A stretch of DNA of 64,000 nt from Betaproteobacteria bacterium (GTDB lineage: Bacteria > Pseudomonadota > Gammaproteobacteria > Burkholderiales > Casimicrobiaceae): the NCBI GenBank assembly GCA_003153475.1, contig PLYT01000085.1, positions 16,351-80,350 of the forward strand, given 5' to 3'. This document shows, piece by piece, positions 46,579 through 55,873 of the stretch; positions within the stretch are counted from its first letter, which is position 1; the number at the start of each line of letters is the position of its first letter. The notes under the pieces are model-generated. The model did no database searches. It saw nothing but the letters and a program-made list of their open reading frames with translations, and was not told the origin of the DNA. The position numbers and the translations under genes are program-made.

Positions 46579-47369
46579 GCCTGCTGGTCAAAGGGCGGCG
46601 CGATGGGCGCGACATCGTGCGCGTGACGCCGCAATCGGCCGGCTGGAGCTACGTCGGCTTCACCGCACATCGACTCGCCGCAGCGGAGGCGATGCGCGTC
46701 GCACTGCCCGACGCCGAAGCGTGCATCGTCGTCTTGAGTGGCAAGGTCACGATCGAGGCTGGCGGCCAGACCTGGCGCGATGTGGGCGAACGCGGCAGCG
46801 TGTTCGACGATCGCGCGCCGTATGCCGTCTATCTGCCGCCAGGCGAAACCGCGCGCATCGTCGCGAAGACCGCAGCCGAAATCGGTATCGACAGCGCGCC
46901 CGCCGCGGCCGGCCCGCCGGCGCGACTGATCGAGCCGGGATCGATGAAGCGCTTCAAGCGGGGCGAAGGCAGCAATACGCGCTACGTCTGCGACATCCTG
47001 CCGCAGACCGAGCCCGCCTCGCACCTGTTGCTGGTCGAAGTCGTCACGCCGGCCGGGCACTCGTCGAGCTACCCGCCGCACAAGCACGACACCGACAACC
47101 TTCCCGCCGAGAGCTCGCTGGAGGAAACCTATTATCACCGGCTGAAGCCCGCGCAAGGCTTTGCGTTCCAGCGCGTCTATACCGACGACCGCTCGATCGA
47201 CGAGGCGCTTGCGGTCGAGGACCACGACGTCGTGCTGGTGCCGCGCGGCTACCATCCGGTCGTCGTGCCGCACGGCTACGATTCGTACTACCTCAACGTG
47301 ATGGCGGGGCCGAAACGCGAATGGCATTTCAAGAACGACCCGGCGCACGAGTGGATGCTCAAGCGCTAG
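46575..47369 (+). CDS. iolB: 5-deoxy-glucuronate isomerase
   Basis: Bicupin isomerase of 264 residues converting 5-deoxyglucuronate to 2-deoxy-5-ketogluconate. The family signature SSYPPHKHDTDN with EETYYHRLKPAQGFAFQR (metal ligands His, His, Glu) lies in the C-terminal cupin, and GYHPVVVPHGYDSYYLNVMA near the end supplies the last His. ATG at 46575 overlaps the iolE stop (ATGA), which fixes the start. Order iolC-D-E-B puts the whole ring-opening branch on one transcript. Confidence 0.95.
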   Translation: MSLLVKGRRDGRDIVRVTPQSAGWSYVGFTAHRLAAAEAMRVALPDAEACIVVLSGKVTIEAGGQTWRDVGERGSVFDDRAPYAVYLPPGETARIVAKTAAEIGIDSAPAAAGPPARLIEPGSMKRFKRGEGSNTRYVCDILPQTEPASHLLLVEVVTPAGHSSSYPPHKHDTDNLPAESSLEETYYHRLKPAQGFAFQRVYTDDRSIDEALAVEDHDVVLVPRGYHPVVVPHGYDSYYLNVMAGPKREWHFKNDPAHEWMLKR

Positions 47370-47396
47370 ACGCACCCCGCAATCACGGAGGGTACG

Positions 47397-48383
47397 ATGA
47401 TTGAAGCAGCACTGTTCGGCGCCGGCCGCATCGGCAGGATCCACGCCGGCAATCTGGCGCGGCTGCCCGGCGCACGGCTCAAGTACGTGGCCGACGTCAA
47501 CCAGGCCGCGGCCGACGAGCTCGCGTTGCGCCATGGCGCGAAGGTCGCGACCGTCGACGCCGCGCTGGCCGACCGCACGATCGGTGCCGTCGTCATCGCC
47601 TCGAACACGGACACCCACGCGGACCTGCTGCTGCGCGCCGCCGCGGCCGGCAAGGCGATCTTCTGCGAAAAGCCGGTCGATCTCGATCTGGCCCGCGCGG
47701 TGAGCGCCGCCGGCGCGGTCGACCGTGCCGGCGTGACCTGCCTGATCGGCTTCCAGCGCCGCTACGACCCGACGTTCGCCGCGGTGAAGGCGCGGCTTGC
47801 CGCCGGCGAGATCGGTGAACCGGAAATGCTTATCGTCACCAGCCGCGATCCCGGCGCGCCCCCGGTTGACTACATCAAGGTCTCCGGCGGCATATTCAAG
47901 GACATGCTGATCCACGACTTCGACATCTGTCGCTGGATCCTCGATGACGAAGCGGCGACCGTGTACGCGACCGGAAGCTGCCTCACCGATCCGGCGATCG
48001 AGGCGGCGGGCGACATCGATTCGACGACGGTGACGATCCGCACGCACCGCGGGCGCCTCGCGCAGATCAACACCAGCCGCCGCGCCGCCTACGGCTACGA
48101 CCAGCGCTTCGAGGTCCTCGGCGCCAAGGGCATGCTGCAGGCGGGCAACCACCGTCCGACCGAAGTCGCCGCGCACACCGCGATGAATGTCAGCCACGAC
48201 AAGCCCGAGCATTTTTTCCTCGAGCGCTATCGCGTCGCGTACGCCAACGAAATGGCGCATTTCATCGACGCGGTCGCCGGCGGCAAGCCGCTCAACACGA
48301 CGATCGCCGACGGCGTCAAGGCGCTGGAGCTGGCCGATGCGGCGACGCGGTCATGGCGCGAGCGACGCATCGTCGAGCTCTAG
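47397..48383 (+). CDS. iolG: inositol 2-dehydrogenase
   Basis: NAD-dependent oxidoreductase of the Gfo/Idh/MocA family, 328 residues. N-terminal Rossmann domain with FGAGRIGRIHAGNLAR and FCEKPVDLD (Lys of the EKP motif), then the C-terminal sheet with KDMLIHDFDICRWIL, whose Asp and His serve catalysis. The close match to known IolG sequences (SRDPGAPPVDYIKVSGG, LTDPAIEAAGDIDS) supports myo-inositol as substrate, giving 2-keto-myo-inositol for IolE. ATG at 47397 follows GGAGGG after a 27-base gap from iolB. Confidence 0.92.
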   Translation: MIEAALFGAGRIGRIHAGNLARLPGARLKYVADVNQAAADELALRHGAKVATVDAALADRTIGAVVIASNTDTHADLLLRAAAAGKAIFCEKPVDLDLARAVSAAGAVDRAGVTCLIGFQRRYDPTFAAVKARLAAGEIGEPEMLIVTSRDPGAPPVDYIKVSGGIFKDMLIHDFDICRWILDDEAATVYATGSCLTDPAIEAAGDIDSTTVTIRTHRGRLAQINTSRRAAYGYDQRFEVLGAKGMLQAGNHRPTEVAAHTAMNVSHDKPEHFFLERYRVAYANEMAHFIDAVAGGKPLNTTIADGVKALELADAATRSWRERRIVEL

Positions 48384-48396
48384 CGTGACCCATCCA

Positions 48397-49425
48397 ATGG
48401 ATACGAAGCGTCGATTGAAGATCGGCATCGCGGGCCTGGGCCGGCTGGGCCGGCGTCATGCCGAGAATCTCGCCCAGCGCACGCCGCGCGCGCAGCTGGT
48501 CGCCGCCTGCAGTCCGGTCGCGGAAGAGCTCGCCTGGGCCGCACAGCAGCTCGGCATCGCGCACTGCTACGGCGAGTACGCGGCGATGCTGGCCGACCCG
48601 GACGTCGAAGCCGTGTTCCTGGTGACGCCGACCACACTGCACGCTGCACAGATCATCGAGGGACTCGAAGCCGGCAAACACGTGTTCTGCGAAAAGCCGC
48701 TGTCGCTGGACATCGTCGACTGCGCGCGCGTGCAGCGGGAGGCGGCCGGGCGGCCCGAGCTCAAGGTGATGATCGGCTACGGGCGACGTTTCGACCCGAG
48801 CTATCGCGATGCCTACGACAAGATCCAGGCCGGCCTGATCGGCGCGCCGTTCCTGGTGCGCTCGCAGAATCTCGACATGAACGATCCGTCGGGATTCTTC
48901 GTGCGCTTCGCGCCGACCAGCGGCGGCATTTTCCTCGACTGCACGGTGCACGACATCGATCTGGCGCGCTGGTTCCTGGGCAATCCGCGTCCGCTGCGCG
49001 TGTTCGCCGCGGGCACCGTCGCGATCCATACCGGCCTGCGTGAATTCGGCGACGTCGACAACGGTGTCGCCACCTGCGAGTTCGACGGGGGAAAACTCGC
49101 CTGCTTCTACGCGTCGCGCACGATGGCGCATGGACACGAGACGGCGACCGAGATCTTCGGCACCGGCGGCCGGCTGACCGTCGGCGCGAATCCGCGCCTC
49201 GACCGCGTCGACATTTCCGACGCGCACGGCGTGCGCAACGAATGCACGCCGACGTTCTACGAGCGCTTCGAAGCGGCGTTCCTGCATGAGATCGCGCATT
49301 TCGTCGATGCGGTGCTCGACGATCGCGCGCCGGCGCTGACCTTGCACGATGCGACTGAAGCGACGCGCATCGCGCTCGCGTTGCGCGAGTCGCTGCAGAG
49401 CCGGCGCGTGATAGAATTGGACTGA
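48397..49425 (+). CDS. second Gfo/Idh/MocA dehydrogenase, IolG-like
   Basis: A 342-residue paralogue of the preceding gene: nucleotide motif GIAGLGRLGRRHAENLA, FCEKPLSLD, and the catalytic segment FLDCTVHDIDLARWFLG. It shares the fold and key residues but differs in the substrate loops (RSQNLDMNDPSGFFVRFAP), so a different inositol stereoisomer such as scyllo- or D-chiro-inositol is a reasonable guess, not shown. ATG 48397 is used; GTG 48385 is an alternative four codons upstream. Only 13 bases separate it from iolG, so it belongs to the operon. Confidence 0.85.
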   Translation: MDTKRRLKIGIAGLGRLGRRHAENLAQRTPRAQLVAACSPVAEELAWAAQQLGIAHCYGEYAAMLADPDVEAVFLVTPTTLHAAQIIEGLEAGKHVFCEKPLSLDIVDCARVQREAAGRPELKVMIGYGRRFDPSYRDAYDKIQAGLIGAPFLVRSQNLDMNDPSGFFVRFAPTSGGIFLDCTVHDIDLARWFLGNPRPLRVFAAGTVAIHTGLREFGDVDNGVATCEFDGGKLACFYASRTMAHGHETATEIFGTGGRLTVGANPRLDRVDISDAHGVRNECTPTFYERFEAAFLHEIAHFVDAVLDDRAPALTLHDATEATRIALALRESLQSRRVIELD

Positions 49426-49456
49426 GCGTCTCGTCTTTTCTCCCCCGGGTTTTTTC

Positions 49457-50368
49457 CTGAAGAATCGCCTGGCCCCGCACGACCTGCTACTCACACTCGC
49501 GGTCGTCACCCTGTGGGGATTTTCGTTCGTGCCGATCAAGGTCGGGTTGCGCGAAGTCCCGCCGTTCGCGCTGGCGGCATTGCGATTTTTCTTCGCCGCG
49601 GTGCCGCTGGTATTTTTCATTCGCCGGCCGCGGATGCCCTGGCTCGACATCGCCGGCTACGGCCTGGCGATCGGCGTCGCGCAGTTCGGATTACTCTTTC
49701 TGGCGATCAAGCTCGGCATGCCGGCCGGCTTGTCATCGCTGGTCATCCAGCTCCAGGTCTTTTTCACCATCGGCCTCGCGATCGCGTTTCTCGGCGACCG
49801 GCTGCAGCGACACAACCTGATCGGTGCGGCAATCGCCGCTGCGGGCATCGTCCTGCTCGCCGCGTTCAAGCTGGCGAGCGGAATGGAATCGACCTTCATC
49901 GGCTTCGTGCTGGTGATCGTCGCCGCCTTCGCGTGGGCAGTGGGCAACGTGATCGCCAAGCACGCGGCCGGCGCACACGAGCCGGACATGTTCGCGTTGA
50001 TCGTCTGGTCGAGCCTGATACCGCCGCTTCCGCTCGCCGTGCTCTCGTACGCGTTCGAAGGCGGCCCCGCCGTCTGGCACGCCGTTGCCTCGGCCGGCGC
50101 GCTGACCTGGGCCTGCGTTTTCGTTCTGGCCTGGGGCGCGACCCTGTTCGGGTTCGCCTCGTGGGCGGCGCTGCTGCACCGTTATCCGACCGGGTTGATC
50201 GCGCCGTTCGCGCTGCTGATCCCGGTGTCGGGGCTGGCCAGCGGCGCGATTCTGCTCGGCGAATCGCTGGCGCCGGTACAGGCGCTCGGGGCGATCCTGG
50301 TCTTTGCAGGTCTGGTCGAAAATGTCTTCGGCGCGGAATTGCGGACCTGGCTGGCGCGCTGGCGTTAG
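49457..50368 (+). CDS. EamA (DMT) family permease, apparent CTG start
   Basis: Ten-helix inner-membrane permease of about 303 residues. The first helix (LLLTLAVVTLWGFSFVPIKVGL) is typical of EamA domain 1 and is already under way upstream of the first GTG in frame (49529). The only sensible earlier start is CTG 49457 (then KNRLAPHDL); no ATG, GTG or TTG exists between the preceding stop and 49529. The second EamA repeat is seen in GFVLVIVAAFAWAVGNVIAK and FALLIPVSGLASGAILLGE. As the last gene of the iol cluster it may move inositol or a breakdown product, or export an intermediate; unproven. Confidence 0.78.
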   Translation: MKNRLAPHDLLLTLAVVTLWGFSFVPIKVGLREVPPFALAALRFFFAAVPLVFFIRRPRMPWLDIAGYGLAIGVAQFGLLFLAIKLGMPAGLSSLVIQLQVFFTIGLAIAFLGDRLQRHNLIGAAIAAAGIVLLAAFKLASGMESTFIGFVLVIVAAFAWAVGNVIAKHAAGAHEPDMFALIVWSSLIPPLPLAVLSYAFEGGPAVWHAVASAGALTWACVFVLAWGATLFGFASWAALLHRYPTGLIAPFALLIPVSGLASGAILLGESLAPVQALGAILVFAGLVENVFGAELRTWLARWR

Positions 50369-50374
50369 GCTGTC

Positions 50375-51256
50375 CTAGCGGAAGACGACCGTCTTCTGCC
50401 CGTTCAGGAATACGCGGTGCTCCAAGTGATATTTGACCGCGCGCGCCAGCGCGATGCACTCGACGTCGCGTCCCAGCGCGACCAGGTCGTCGGCGCCCAT
50501 CTTGTAGTCGACGCGAGCGACTTCCTGTTCGATGATCGGTCCTTCGTCGAGATCGGGCGTCACGTAGTGCGCGGTCGCGCCGATCAGCTTGACGCCGCGC
50601 GCGTACGCCTGGTGATACGGCTTGGCGCCCTTGAAGCTGGGCAGGAACGAATGGTGGATGTTGATCGCGCGGCCTTCGAGCCTGCGGCAGAGATCGTTCG
50701 ACAGAACCTGCATGTAGCGCGCGAGCACGATGAGCTCGGCGTGTTCGTCCTCGATCAGCGCCCAGAGCTTCGCCTCCTGCTGGGTCTTGGTCTCGTTCGT
50801 CACCGGAAGATAGAAGAATGGAATGTTGTACGAGGGCGCGAGCTGGTAGGTGTCGCGATGGTTCGACACGATCGCCACCGGATCCATCGGCAGGGCGCCG
50901 ATACGGTAGCGATACAACAGATCGTTCAGGCAATGATCGAGCCTCGACACCATGATCAGCACGCGCGGCCGCTCGCCGGCGTCAAGGAGCGCCCACCGCA
51001 TCGAAAAGTGCTCGCCGATCGCCGCGAAGGCGGCGGCAAGCACCGGGCGCTCCGGCGCGCCCTCGAGACGCTCGAATAGCACCCGCATCATGAATCTGCC
51101 GGTGTCCATGTCGCCGAACTGCGCGCTGTCGATGATGTTGCAGCCGTTGTCGGCCAGGAAGCTCGCGACCGCGCCGACGATGCCGGGTCGGTCAGCGCAG
51201 GATAGCGTCAGGATGAATTGCGGATGCAGCGGCAAGGCAGGCGGCATCGCGCTCAT
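50375..51256 (-). CDS. purU: formyltetrahydrofolate deformylase
   Basis: Hydrolyses 10-formyl-tetrahydrofolate to formate and tetrahydrofolate. The 293 residues hold an N-terminal ACT-type regulatory domain (FILTLSCADRPGIVGAVASF) and a C-terminal formyltransferase-fold domain with VSNHRD, the catalytic stretch INIHHSFLPSF, and GATAHYVTPDLDEGPIIEQ with the active-site Asp. ATG 51256 overlaps the stop of the upstream YbaK-like gene (ATGA), which fixes the start and implies co-translation. It ends 6 bases from the EamA gene stop, in convergent orientation. Confidence 0.95.
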   Translation of the reverse strand: MSAMPPALPLHPQFILTLSCADRPGIVGAVASFLADNGCNIIDSAQFGDMDTGRFMMRVLFERLEGAPERPVLAAAFAAIGEHFSMRWALLDAGERPRVLIMVSRLDHCLNDLLYRYRIGALPMDPVAIVSNHRDTYQLAPSYNIPFFYLPVTNETKTQQEAKLWALIEDEHAELIVLARYMQVLSNDLCRRLEGRAINIHHSFLPSFKGAKPYHQAYARGVKLIGATAHYVTPDLDEGPIIEQEVARVDYKMGADDLVALGRDVECIALARAVKYHLEHRVFLNGQKTVVFR

Positions 51257-51741
51257 CCGGCCGACGGTACATCGATCACGCGTTGCGCGTGCGCAGCGGC
51301 GCGCAGGAACAGCTCGAGGTCGGCGTGCGTGAGTATCGTCGTCGCGGTATTGATCAGCGGGTGCGCCTGCACGGCATCGGCCTCCCAGAGCGAGCGGTCG
51401 ATGACGAATTCGACGGCGCCGGCGGTGTCGTTGACCAGTGCCAACAGGCTGACCGAGCCCGGCGTGATCGCGAGATGCCTGTGCAGGCGCTCCGGCGAGG
51501 CGAATCCCAGCCGGCCGGCGCCCAGCGCCGCGCCCAGCGCAATGAGGTCGACGGCCCGCATGGCGGGGACGGTCACCAGGAAATGCCGCGCCCCCTTTTT
51601 GTCGCGCAGGAACAGGTTCTTGGTCTTGGCGCCGGGCAGCGGAGGCACCAGACGTTCCGATTCCTCGACGGTCATCACGGCCGCGTGCTCGTGGCGCGCG
51701 GCGGCGATGCCGTGCCGGCGCAGGAAGGCGTCGATGTTCAT
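51253..51741 (-). CDS. YbaK/ProX-type aminoacyl-tRNA deacylase
   Basis: A 162-residue trans-editing enzyme of the YbaK/EbsC superfamily. Recognisable parts are the N-terminal helix FLRRHGIAAARHEHAAV, GAKTKNLFLRDKKG with the substrate-site lysine, SVSLLALVNDTAG and VEFVIDRSLWEADAVQAHPL with the terminal TTILTHADLELFL. The pattern is that of the ProXp/PrdX branch, which clears Ala-tRNA(Pro) or related mischarged tRNAs; the exact substrate is inferred from family resemblance. It is coupled to purU by an ATGA overlap and divergent from the aminotransferase gene at 51828. Confidence 0.85.
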   Translation of the reverse strand: MNIDAFLRRHGIAAARHEHAAVMTVEESERLVPPLPGAKTKNLFLRDKKGARHFLVTVPAMRAVDLIALGAALGAGRLGFASPERLHRHLAITPGSVSLLALVNDTAGAVEFVIDRSLWEADAVQAHPLINTATTILTHADLELFLRAAAHAQRVIDVPSAG

Positions 51742-51827
51742 CGTCGCGCCGCCTTGCCCCGGGCGCAGGCGGTGCTAAACTGTCCGGCTCGGACCCAGGG
51801 TGGCGACAGTCGCATGGACAAAGCAGC

Positions 51828-53207
51828 GTGGATAGCCTGAGCAAGCCTCTTGCGGACGCCAAGTCCGACGGCTCGCCGAGCGACGCCGAAGCGCCCGCCG
51901 CACTGCACCAGGCAGTGCGCGAGAATCTGATCCGCTACGGCGCCGAATTCCATCCCGAGTTCATCGTCCGCGCCCGCGGGTCGTACCTTTACGACGAGAA
52001 CGGGCGAGCAATCCTCGATTTTACCTCGGGCCAGATGTGCGCCACGCTCGGCCACAATCATCCGGCTATCGTCGCCGCGATCGAAAAGAGCTGCCGCGAG
52101 GTGCTGCATCTGTTCAGCGGCATGCTCTCGCCGTCGGTCGCCGCGCTGGCGAGGCGCATGGCGGCGCTGCTGCCGCGAAAGCTGTCCAAGCTGATCTTCC
52201 TCAATACCGGCGGCGAGAGCAACGAAACAGCGCTGCGCCTGGCCAAGAAATTCACCGGCGGCTTCGAGGTCGTCGGCCTCGACGGCTCGTGGCATGGCAC
52301 GACCGCGGGAGCCAGCTCGAACACCTACGCCAGCGGCCGGCGCGGCTACGGGCCGACGATTCCGGGCACGTTCGCCATTCCCGAGCCGAACAGCTATCGC
52401 TGCCCGATCCGGCACTGCCGCGACCGCTGCGACATGAGCTGTCTCGACGTGGGCTTCAACCTGTTCGACTCGCAGTCGGTCGGCGCACCGGCTGCCGCCA
52501 TCGTCGAGCCGATCTTGAGCGCCGGCGGCATCATCGTCCCCCCGGACGGTTATTTCACGCGCTTGCGCAAGCTCTGCGATGAGCGCGGCATGCTGCTGAT
52601 CTTCGACGAGGCGCAGACCGCGTTCGGGCGTATCGGCCGCAATTTCGCCTTCGAAGGCCTGGGCGTGACGCCCGACATCCTGACGATGTCCAAAACGCTC
52701 GGCGGCGGATTGCCGCTCGCCGCCACCGCGACCAGTCCCGAAATCGAAGAAGACTGCTACAGCAAAGGCTTCGCCAATTACACCTCGCACGTCTCCGATC
52801 CGCTGCCGGCCACTGTGGGGCTGGCAGTTCTCGACGTGCTCGAGCACGAGCGGCTCGCCGCCAATGCCCGCGCGATGGGCGAGCGCCTGAAGAACGGCTT
52901 GCTGGAGCTCAAGACGCGCTACGAAGTGATTGGCGACGTTCGCGGCCAGGGACTGCTGCTCGGCGTCGAGCTGGTGACCGATCGCGAGACTCGCGAACCT
53001 GCGCACCAACTCGGCTTGAAAGTGACGCGGCGCTGCATGGAGCTTGGCCTGTCGATGAACATCCGACAGGTGCCCACGCGCGGCGCGGTATGGCGCATCG
53101 CACCGCCGTTGACGGTCAAGCCAGACGAGATCGATCGGGCGCTGGCGATCATCGATCAGGCGCTAGGCGATTGCGTGGGGGAGCGGAAGCGCAGCTCGGC
53201 TTCCTGA
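51828..53207 (+). CDS. class III PLP enzyme similar to 2,2-dialkylglycine decarboxylase
   Basis: A 459-residue class III aminotransferase-fold protein. PLP-binding lysine is in LTMSKTLGGGLPLAA, the cofactor Asp in IFDEAQTAFGR, and phosphate loop residues in TGGESNETALRLAKK. Long stretches (LDFTSGQMCATLGHNHPAIV, THVSDPLPA, LSMNIRQ, RIAPPLTV) closely follow dialkylglycine decarboxylase, which couples decarboxylation to transamination, rather than ordinary ornithine-type aminotransferases. GTG 51828 is the start giving the family N-terminus. An amino acid ABC importer follows, so the enzyme probably acts on an imported amino compound (inference). Substrate not established. Confidence 0.82.
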   Translation: MDSLSKPLADAKSDGSPSDAEAPAALHQAVRENLIRYGAEFHPEFIVRARGSYLYDENGRAILDFTSGQMCATLGHNHPAIVAAIEKSCREVLHLFSGMLSPSVAALARRMAALLPRKLSKLIFLNTGGESNETALRLAKKFTGGFEVVGLDGSWHGTTAGASSNTYASGRRGYGPTIPGTFAIPEPNSYRCPIRHCRDRCDMSCLDVGFNLFDSQSVGAPAAAIVEPILSAGGIIVPPDGYFTRLRKLCDERGMLLIFDEAQTAFGRIGRNFAFEGLGVTPDILTMSKTLGGGLPLAATATSPEIEEDCYSKGFANYTSHVSDPLPATVGLAVLDVLEHERLAANARAMGERLKNGLLELKTRYEVIGDVRGQGLLLGVELVTDRETREPAHQLGLKVTRRCMELGLSMNIRQVPTRGAVWRIAPPLTVKPDEIDRALAIIDQALGDCVGERKRSSAS

Positions 53208-53239
53208 AGATCAATGCTTCATTCGAACGAGGGTTGAAA

Positions 53240-54046
53240 ATGCTCAAGAGACTGTTGTCGTTACTGGCGTCCGGACTTATGGCGGCCGCCGTGTTCGCCA
53301 CGAGCGCGCACGCGGATGTCCTGCAAACCGTCAAGCAAAAGGGTGTGCTGACCGTCGGCACCAAGGCCGATTACCGGCCGTTCGGGTATCTCGATCCGTC
53401 CGGCAAGATCGTCGGCTTCGAAGCGGATCTCGCCGCCGACGTCGCCAAGCGGCTGGGCGTCAAGCTCGAGCTCGTGCCCGTCGTCGCGTCCAATCGCATC
53501 CAGTTCCTGCAGCAAGGCAAGATCGACATGATGATCGCGACGATGAGCGACACGCCCGAGCGGCGCAAGATCGTCGACATCGTCGAGCCTTCGTACTACG
53601 GGTCGGGTACCAACGTGATGGCGCCGAAGTCGGCGCACCTGACGAGCTGGGACCAGCTCCGCGGCAAGAAGGTCTGCCTGATCCAGGGCTCGTTCTACAA
53701 CAAGGAGCTGCAGGAAAAATACGGCGTCGAAGGTGTGGCCTTTCCCGGCACCGCCGAAGCCTATGCGGCGCTAAAGAACGGCAACTGTGTCGGGTTCGCC
53801 TACGACGACACCGCGATCATCGGTGAAATGCAAAAGCCCGACTGGGCGGACTACGAAATGCCGCTGGATTCGATCCTTTTCGTGCCGTGGGGTCTCGCGG
53901 TCAATCAGGGGGAGAAAGGCTTCGCCGATTTCATGTCGAAGACGATCACCGACTGGCACAAGACCGGAATGATCCAGCAACTCGAAAAGAAGTGGGGAAT
54001 CAAGCCTACCAAGTGGGCGCAGGAAATGCACGACAAATACAAATAG
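53240..54046 (+). CDS. polar amino acid ABC transporter periplasmic binding protein
   Basis: Family 3 solute-binding protein of 268 residues. Signal peptide (LLSLLASGLMAAAVFATSAHA), then the domain pattern VLTVGTKADYRPFGYLDPSG, IVGFEADLAADVAKRLGVKL, QGKIDMMIATMSDTPERRK (arginine that clamps the substrate carboxylate) and a C-terminal WGLAVNQGEKGFADFMSK. GAGGG lies 8 bases before ATG 53240. It follows the decarboxylase-like gene by 32 bases and precedes both permeases, making a complete importer. Confidence 0.92.
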   Translation: MLKRLLSLLASGLMAAAVFATSAHADVLQTVKQKGVLTVGTKADYRPFGYLDPSGKIVGFEADLAADVAKRLGVKLELVPVVASNRIQFLQQGKIDMMIATMSDTPERRKIVDIVEPSYYGSGTNVMAPKSAHLTSWDQLRGKKVCLIQGSFYNKELQEKYGVEGVAFPGTAEAYAALKNGNCVGFAYDDTAIIGEMQKPDWADYEMPLDSILFVPWGLAVNQGEKGFADFMSKTITDWHKTGMIQQLEKKWGIKPTKWAQEMHDKYK

Positions 54047-54130
54047 CGGCCAGCGCGGCGGCGACTTCCGGGATCGCGGGTGTCGCTGCCGCATCCCTCG
54101 CCCGCCGCCGCCTGCCGACGGGGACGGCCG

Positions 54131-54871
54131 ATGCAGTTCATCTGGGACTGGTTTCGCTGGTTGTACCAGACGACCGGCATCAATCTCACGATATTCTACG
54201 ATTCGTTCGACCGTCATCGCTTCACCGACGGCTTCCTGATGACGCTGAAGCTGTCGCTGATCTGCATCGTGCTGAGCGTACTGATCGGTGTGGTCGGCGC
54301 CTGGCTCCAGGGATCGAAGCTGCGCGTCACGCGCCACGTCCTCCACTGGTACATCCAGTTCTTCCGCAACACGCCGCCTCTGGTCCAGCTGTATTTCTTC
54401 TATTTCGGCGTCGGCAGCCTGTTGCGGAGCTCGCTCGGGACCGGAAACCAGCCACTCGTCAGCAATGTGACCTGGGCCATCATCTCGCTGTCCTTTTTCG
54501 CCGGCGCGTTCAACGTCGAGATCTTCCGCTCGGGCGTCGAAGCGGTGCCGAAAACCACGCTGGAAGCGGCCGAGTCGCTGGGATTCAGTCGCCTGCGCGC
54601 GTACGCGCTGATCGTGCTGCCGCTGGCGTTCCGGATCAGCCTGCCCGCGCTCAACAACAACCTGGTCAACCTGGTCAAGACGACCACGCTCGCCTATGCG
54701 ATCGCCGTGCCCGAGATGCTCTACGTCTCGAGCCAGATCTGGTCGGATGAGTTGAACGTGCCGGTGATGATGAACGTGCTTCTGGTCTGCTACTTCGGGC
54801 TGGTCGGCGTGCTGGTCTACGTCATGCATCGCTGGGAGCGCGCCATCAAGGTGCCGGGGTTTGGCGCATGA
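54131..54871 (+). CDS. polar amino acid ABC transporter permease 1
   Basis: HisM/GlnP-type inner-membrane permease of 246 residues with five predicted helices. The loop that contacts the ATPase (EAA motif) is EAVPKTTLEAAESLGFSRLR, and FFRNTPPLVQLYFFYFG is the typical substrate-path helix segment. ATG 54131 (MQFIWDWF) gives the normal start; 17 additional upstream codons are unlike the family. It pairs with the second permease 100 bases downstream. Confidence 0.9.
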   Translation: MQFIWDWFRWLYQTTGINLTIFYDSFDRHRFTDGFLMTLKLSLICIVLSVLIGVVGAWLQGSKLRVTRHVLHWYIQFFRNTPPLVQLYFFYFGVGSLLRSSLGTGNQPLVSNVTWAIISLSFFAGAFNVEIFRSGVEAVPKTTLEAAESLGFSRLRAYALIVLPLAFRISLPALNNNLVNLVKTTTLAYAIAVPEMLYVSSQIWSDELNVPVMMNVLLVCYFGLVGVLVYVMHRWERAIKVPGFGA

Positions 54872-54973
54872 GCGAGGCGGAAGCTTGAAGACCCGAAGGG
54901 CCGTCGCCGAGCGAGTGCGCGTAGGCCGACGCGAGAATGATTGTTGCTCGCGAGGCGGCACGGAGGCCGGACA

Positions 54974-55864
54974 GTGAATTCGATGCACGCCATCGATCAT
55001 TCGCCGGGCTCGACCGATCTGCCGGTGCTGCTGCCCGCTGCGGCGTGCATGGCCCGCCGCGTCGCCGCCGAGCGCCGCGCCGGCTCGCCGCGTTTATCGC
55101 TTCGCGCCGAGCACGGTGCCGTGCTCCTCGCCGTCTTTGTGATCGGCTGCGGCATCGCCGAAGCCCAGGCCGGTGCCGACAACCCGTCGATACTGGCCAC
55201 GCTGTGGAAATGGACCCCGTTGCTCGCTCGCGGCTTCGTGTTCAATCTCGCGATCAGCTTCGTCGCGATGGCGGTTGGCACCGCATTCGGCTTGCTGCTC
55301 GGATTCGCGCAACTCTCGTTGCTGCGCCCGGTGAAGCGGGCGGCGTGGCTCACGACGCATTTTTTTCGCAATGCGCCGTGGCTGGTGCTGCTCTTCTATT
55401 GCATGTTCCTGCTGCCGTTCCAGATCACCGTCTTCGGCGTGACGATTCCGCTGCCCGACTGGGTCAAGGCGACGCTGGGTCTCGCGCTGCCGGTGATGGC
55501 CAACGTCGCCGAGATCCTGCGTGGCGCGATGCAATCGATCCCGACCGCGCAGTGGGAATCCGCCGCCTCGCTCGCCTTCAGCCGTCGCCAGACGCTGTGG
55601 ATGATCATCCTCCCGCAGTGCCTGAAGCGGATGCTGCCGCCATGGATGAACCTGTATGCGATCCTCACGATGTCGACCGTGCTGGCCTCGATCGTCGGGG
55701 TCAACGAGATGATGACGCTGACCCGCCAGGCGCTGTCCGCCGAGAATCGGCCGGGGTTGCTGCTTTCGTTCTACAGTTATGTGTTGCTCTGGTTTTTCGT
55801 CTACTGCTACCCGATCGCCCGCTGGACCGTCCGCCTCGAAGCCCGCTTCGCGGTCAACGTCTGA
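54974..55864 (+). CDS. polar amino acid ABC transporter permease 2
   Basis: A 296-residue HisQ/GlnP-like permease with an N-terminal extension of about 60 residues before its first helix. The ATPase-contact loop reads MQSIPTAQWESAASLAFSRR, and HFFRNAPWLVLLFYCMF corresponds to the FFRNTP segment of the partner. GTG 54974 is chosen because GGAGG lies 7 bases upstream; ATG 54983 is three codons later. The ATPase gene starts 9 bases after its stop. Confidence 0.88.
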   Translation: MNSMHAIDHSPGSTDLPVLLPAAACMARRVAAERRAGSPRLSLRAEHGAVLLAVFVIGCGIAEAQAGADNPSILATLWKWTPLLARGFVFNLAISFVAMAVGTAFGLLLGFAQLSLLRPVKRAAWLTTHFFRNAPWLVLLFYCMFLLPFQITVFGVTIPLPDWVKATLGLALPVMANVAEILRGAMQSIPTAQWESAASLAFSRRQTLWMIILPQCLKRMLPPWMNLYAILTMSTVLASIVGVNEMMTLTRQALSAENRPGLLLSFYSYVLLWFFVYCYPIARWTVRLEARFAVNV

Positions 55865-55873
55865 AGCCCCGCC

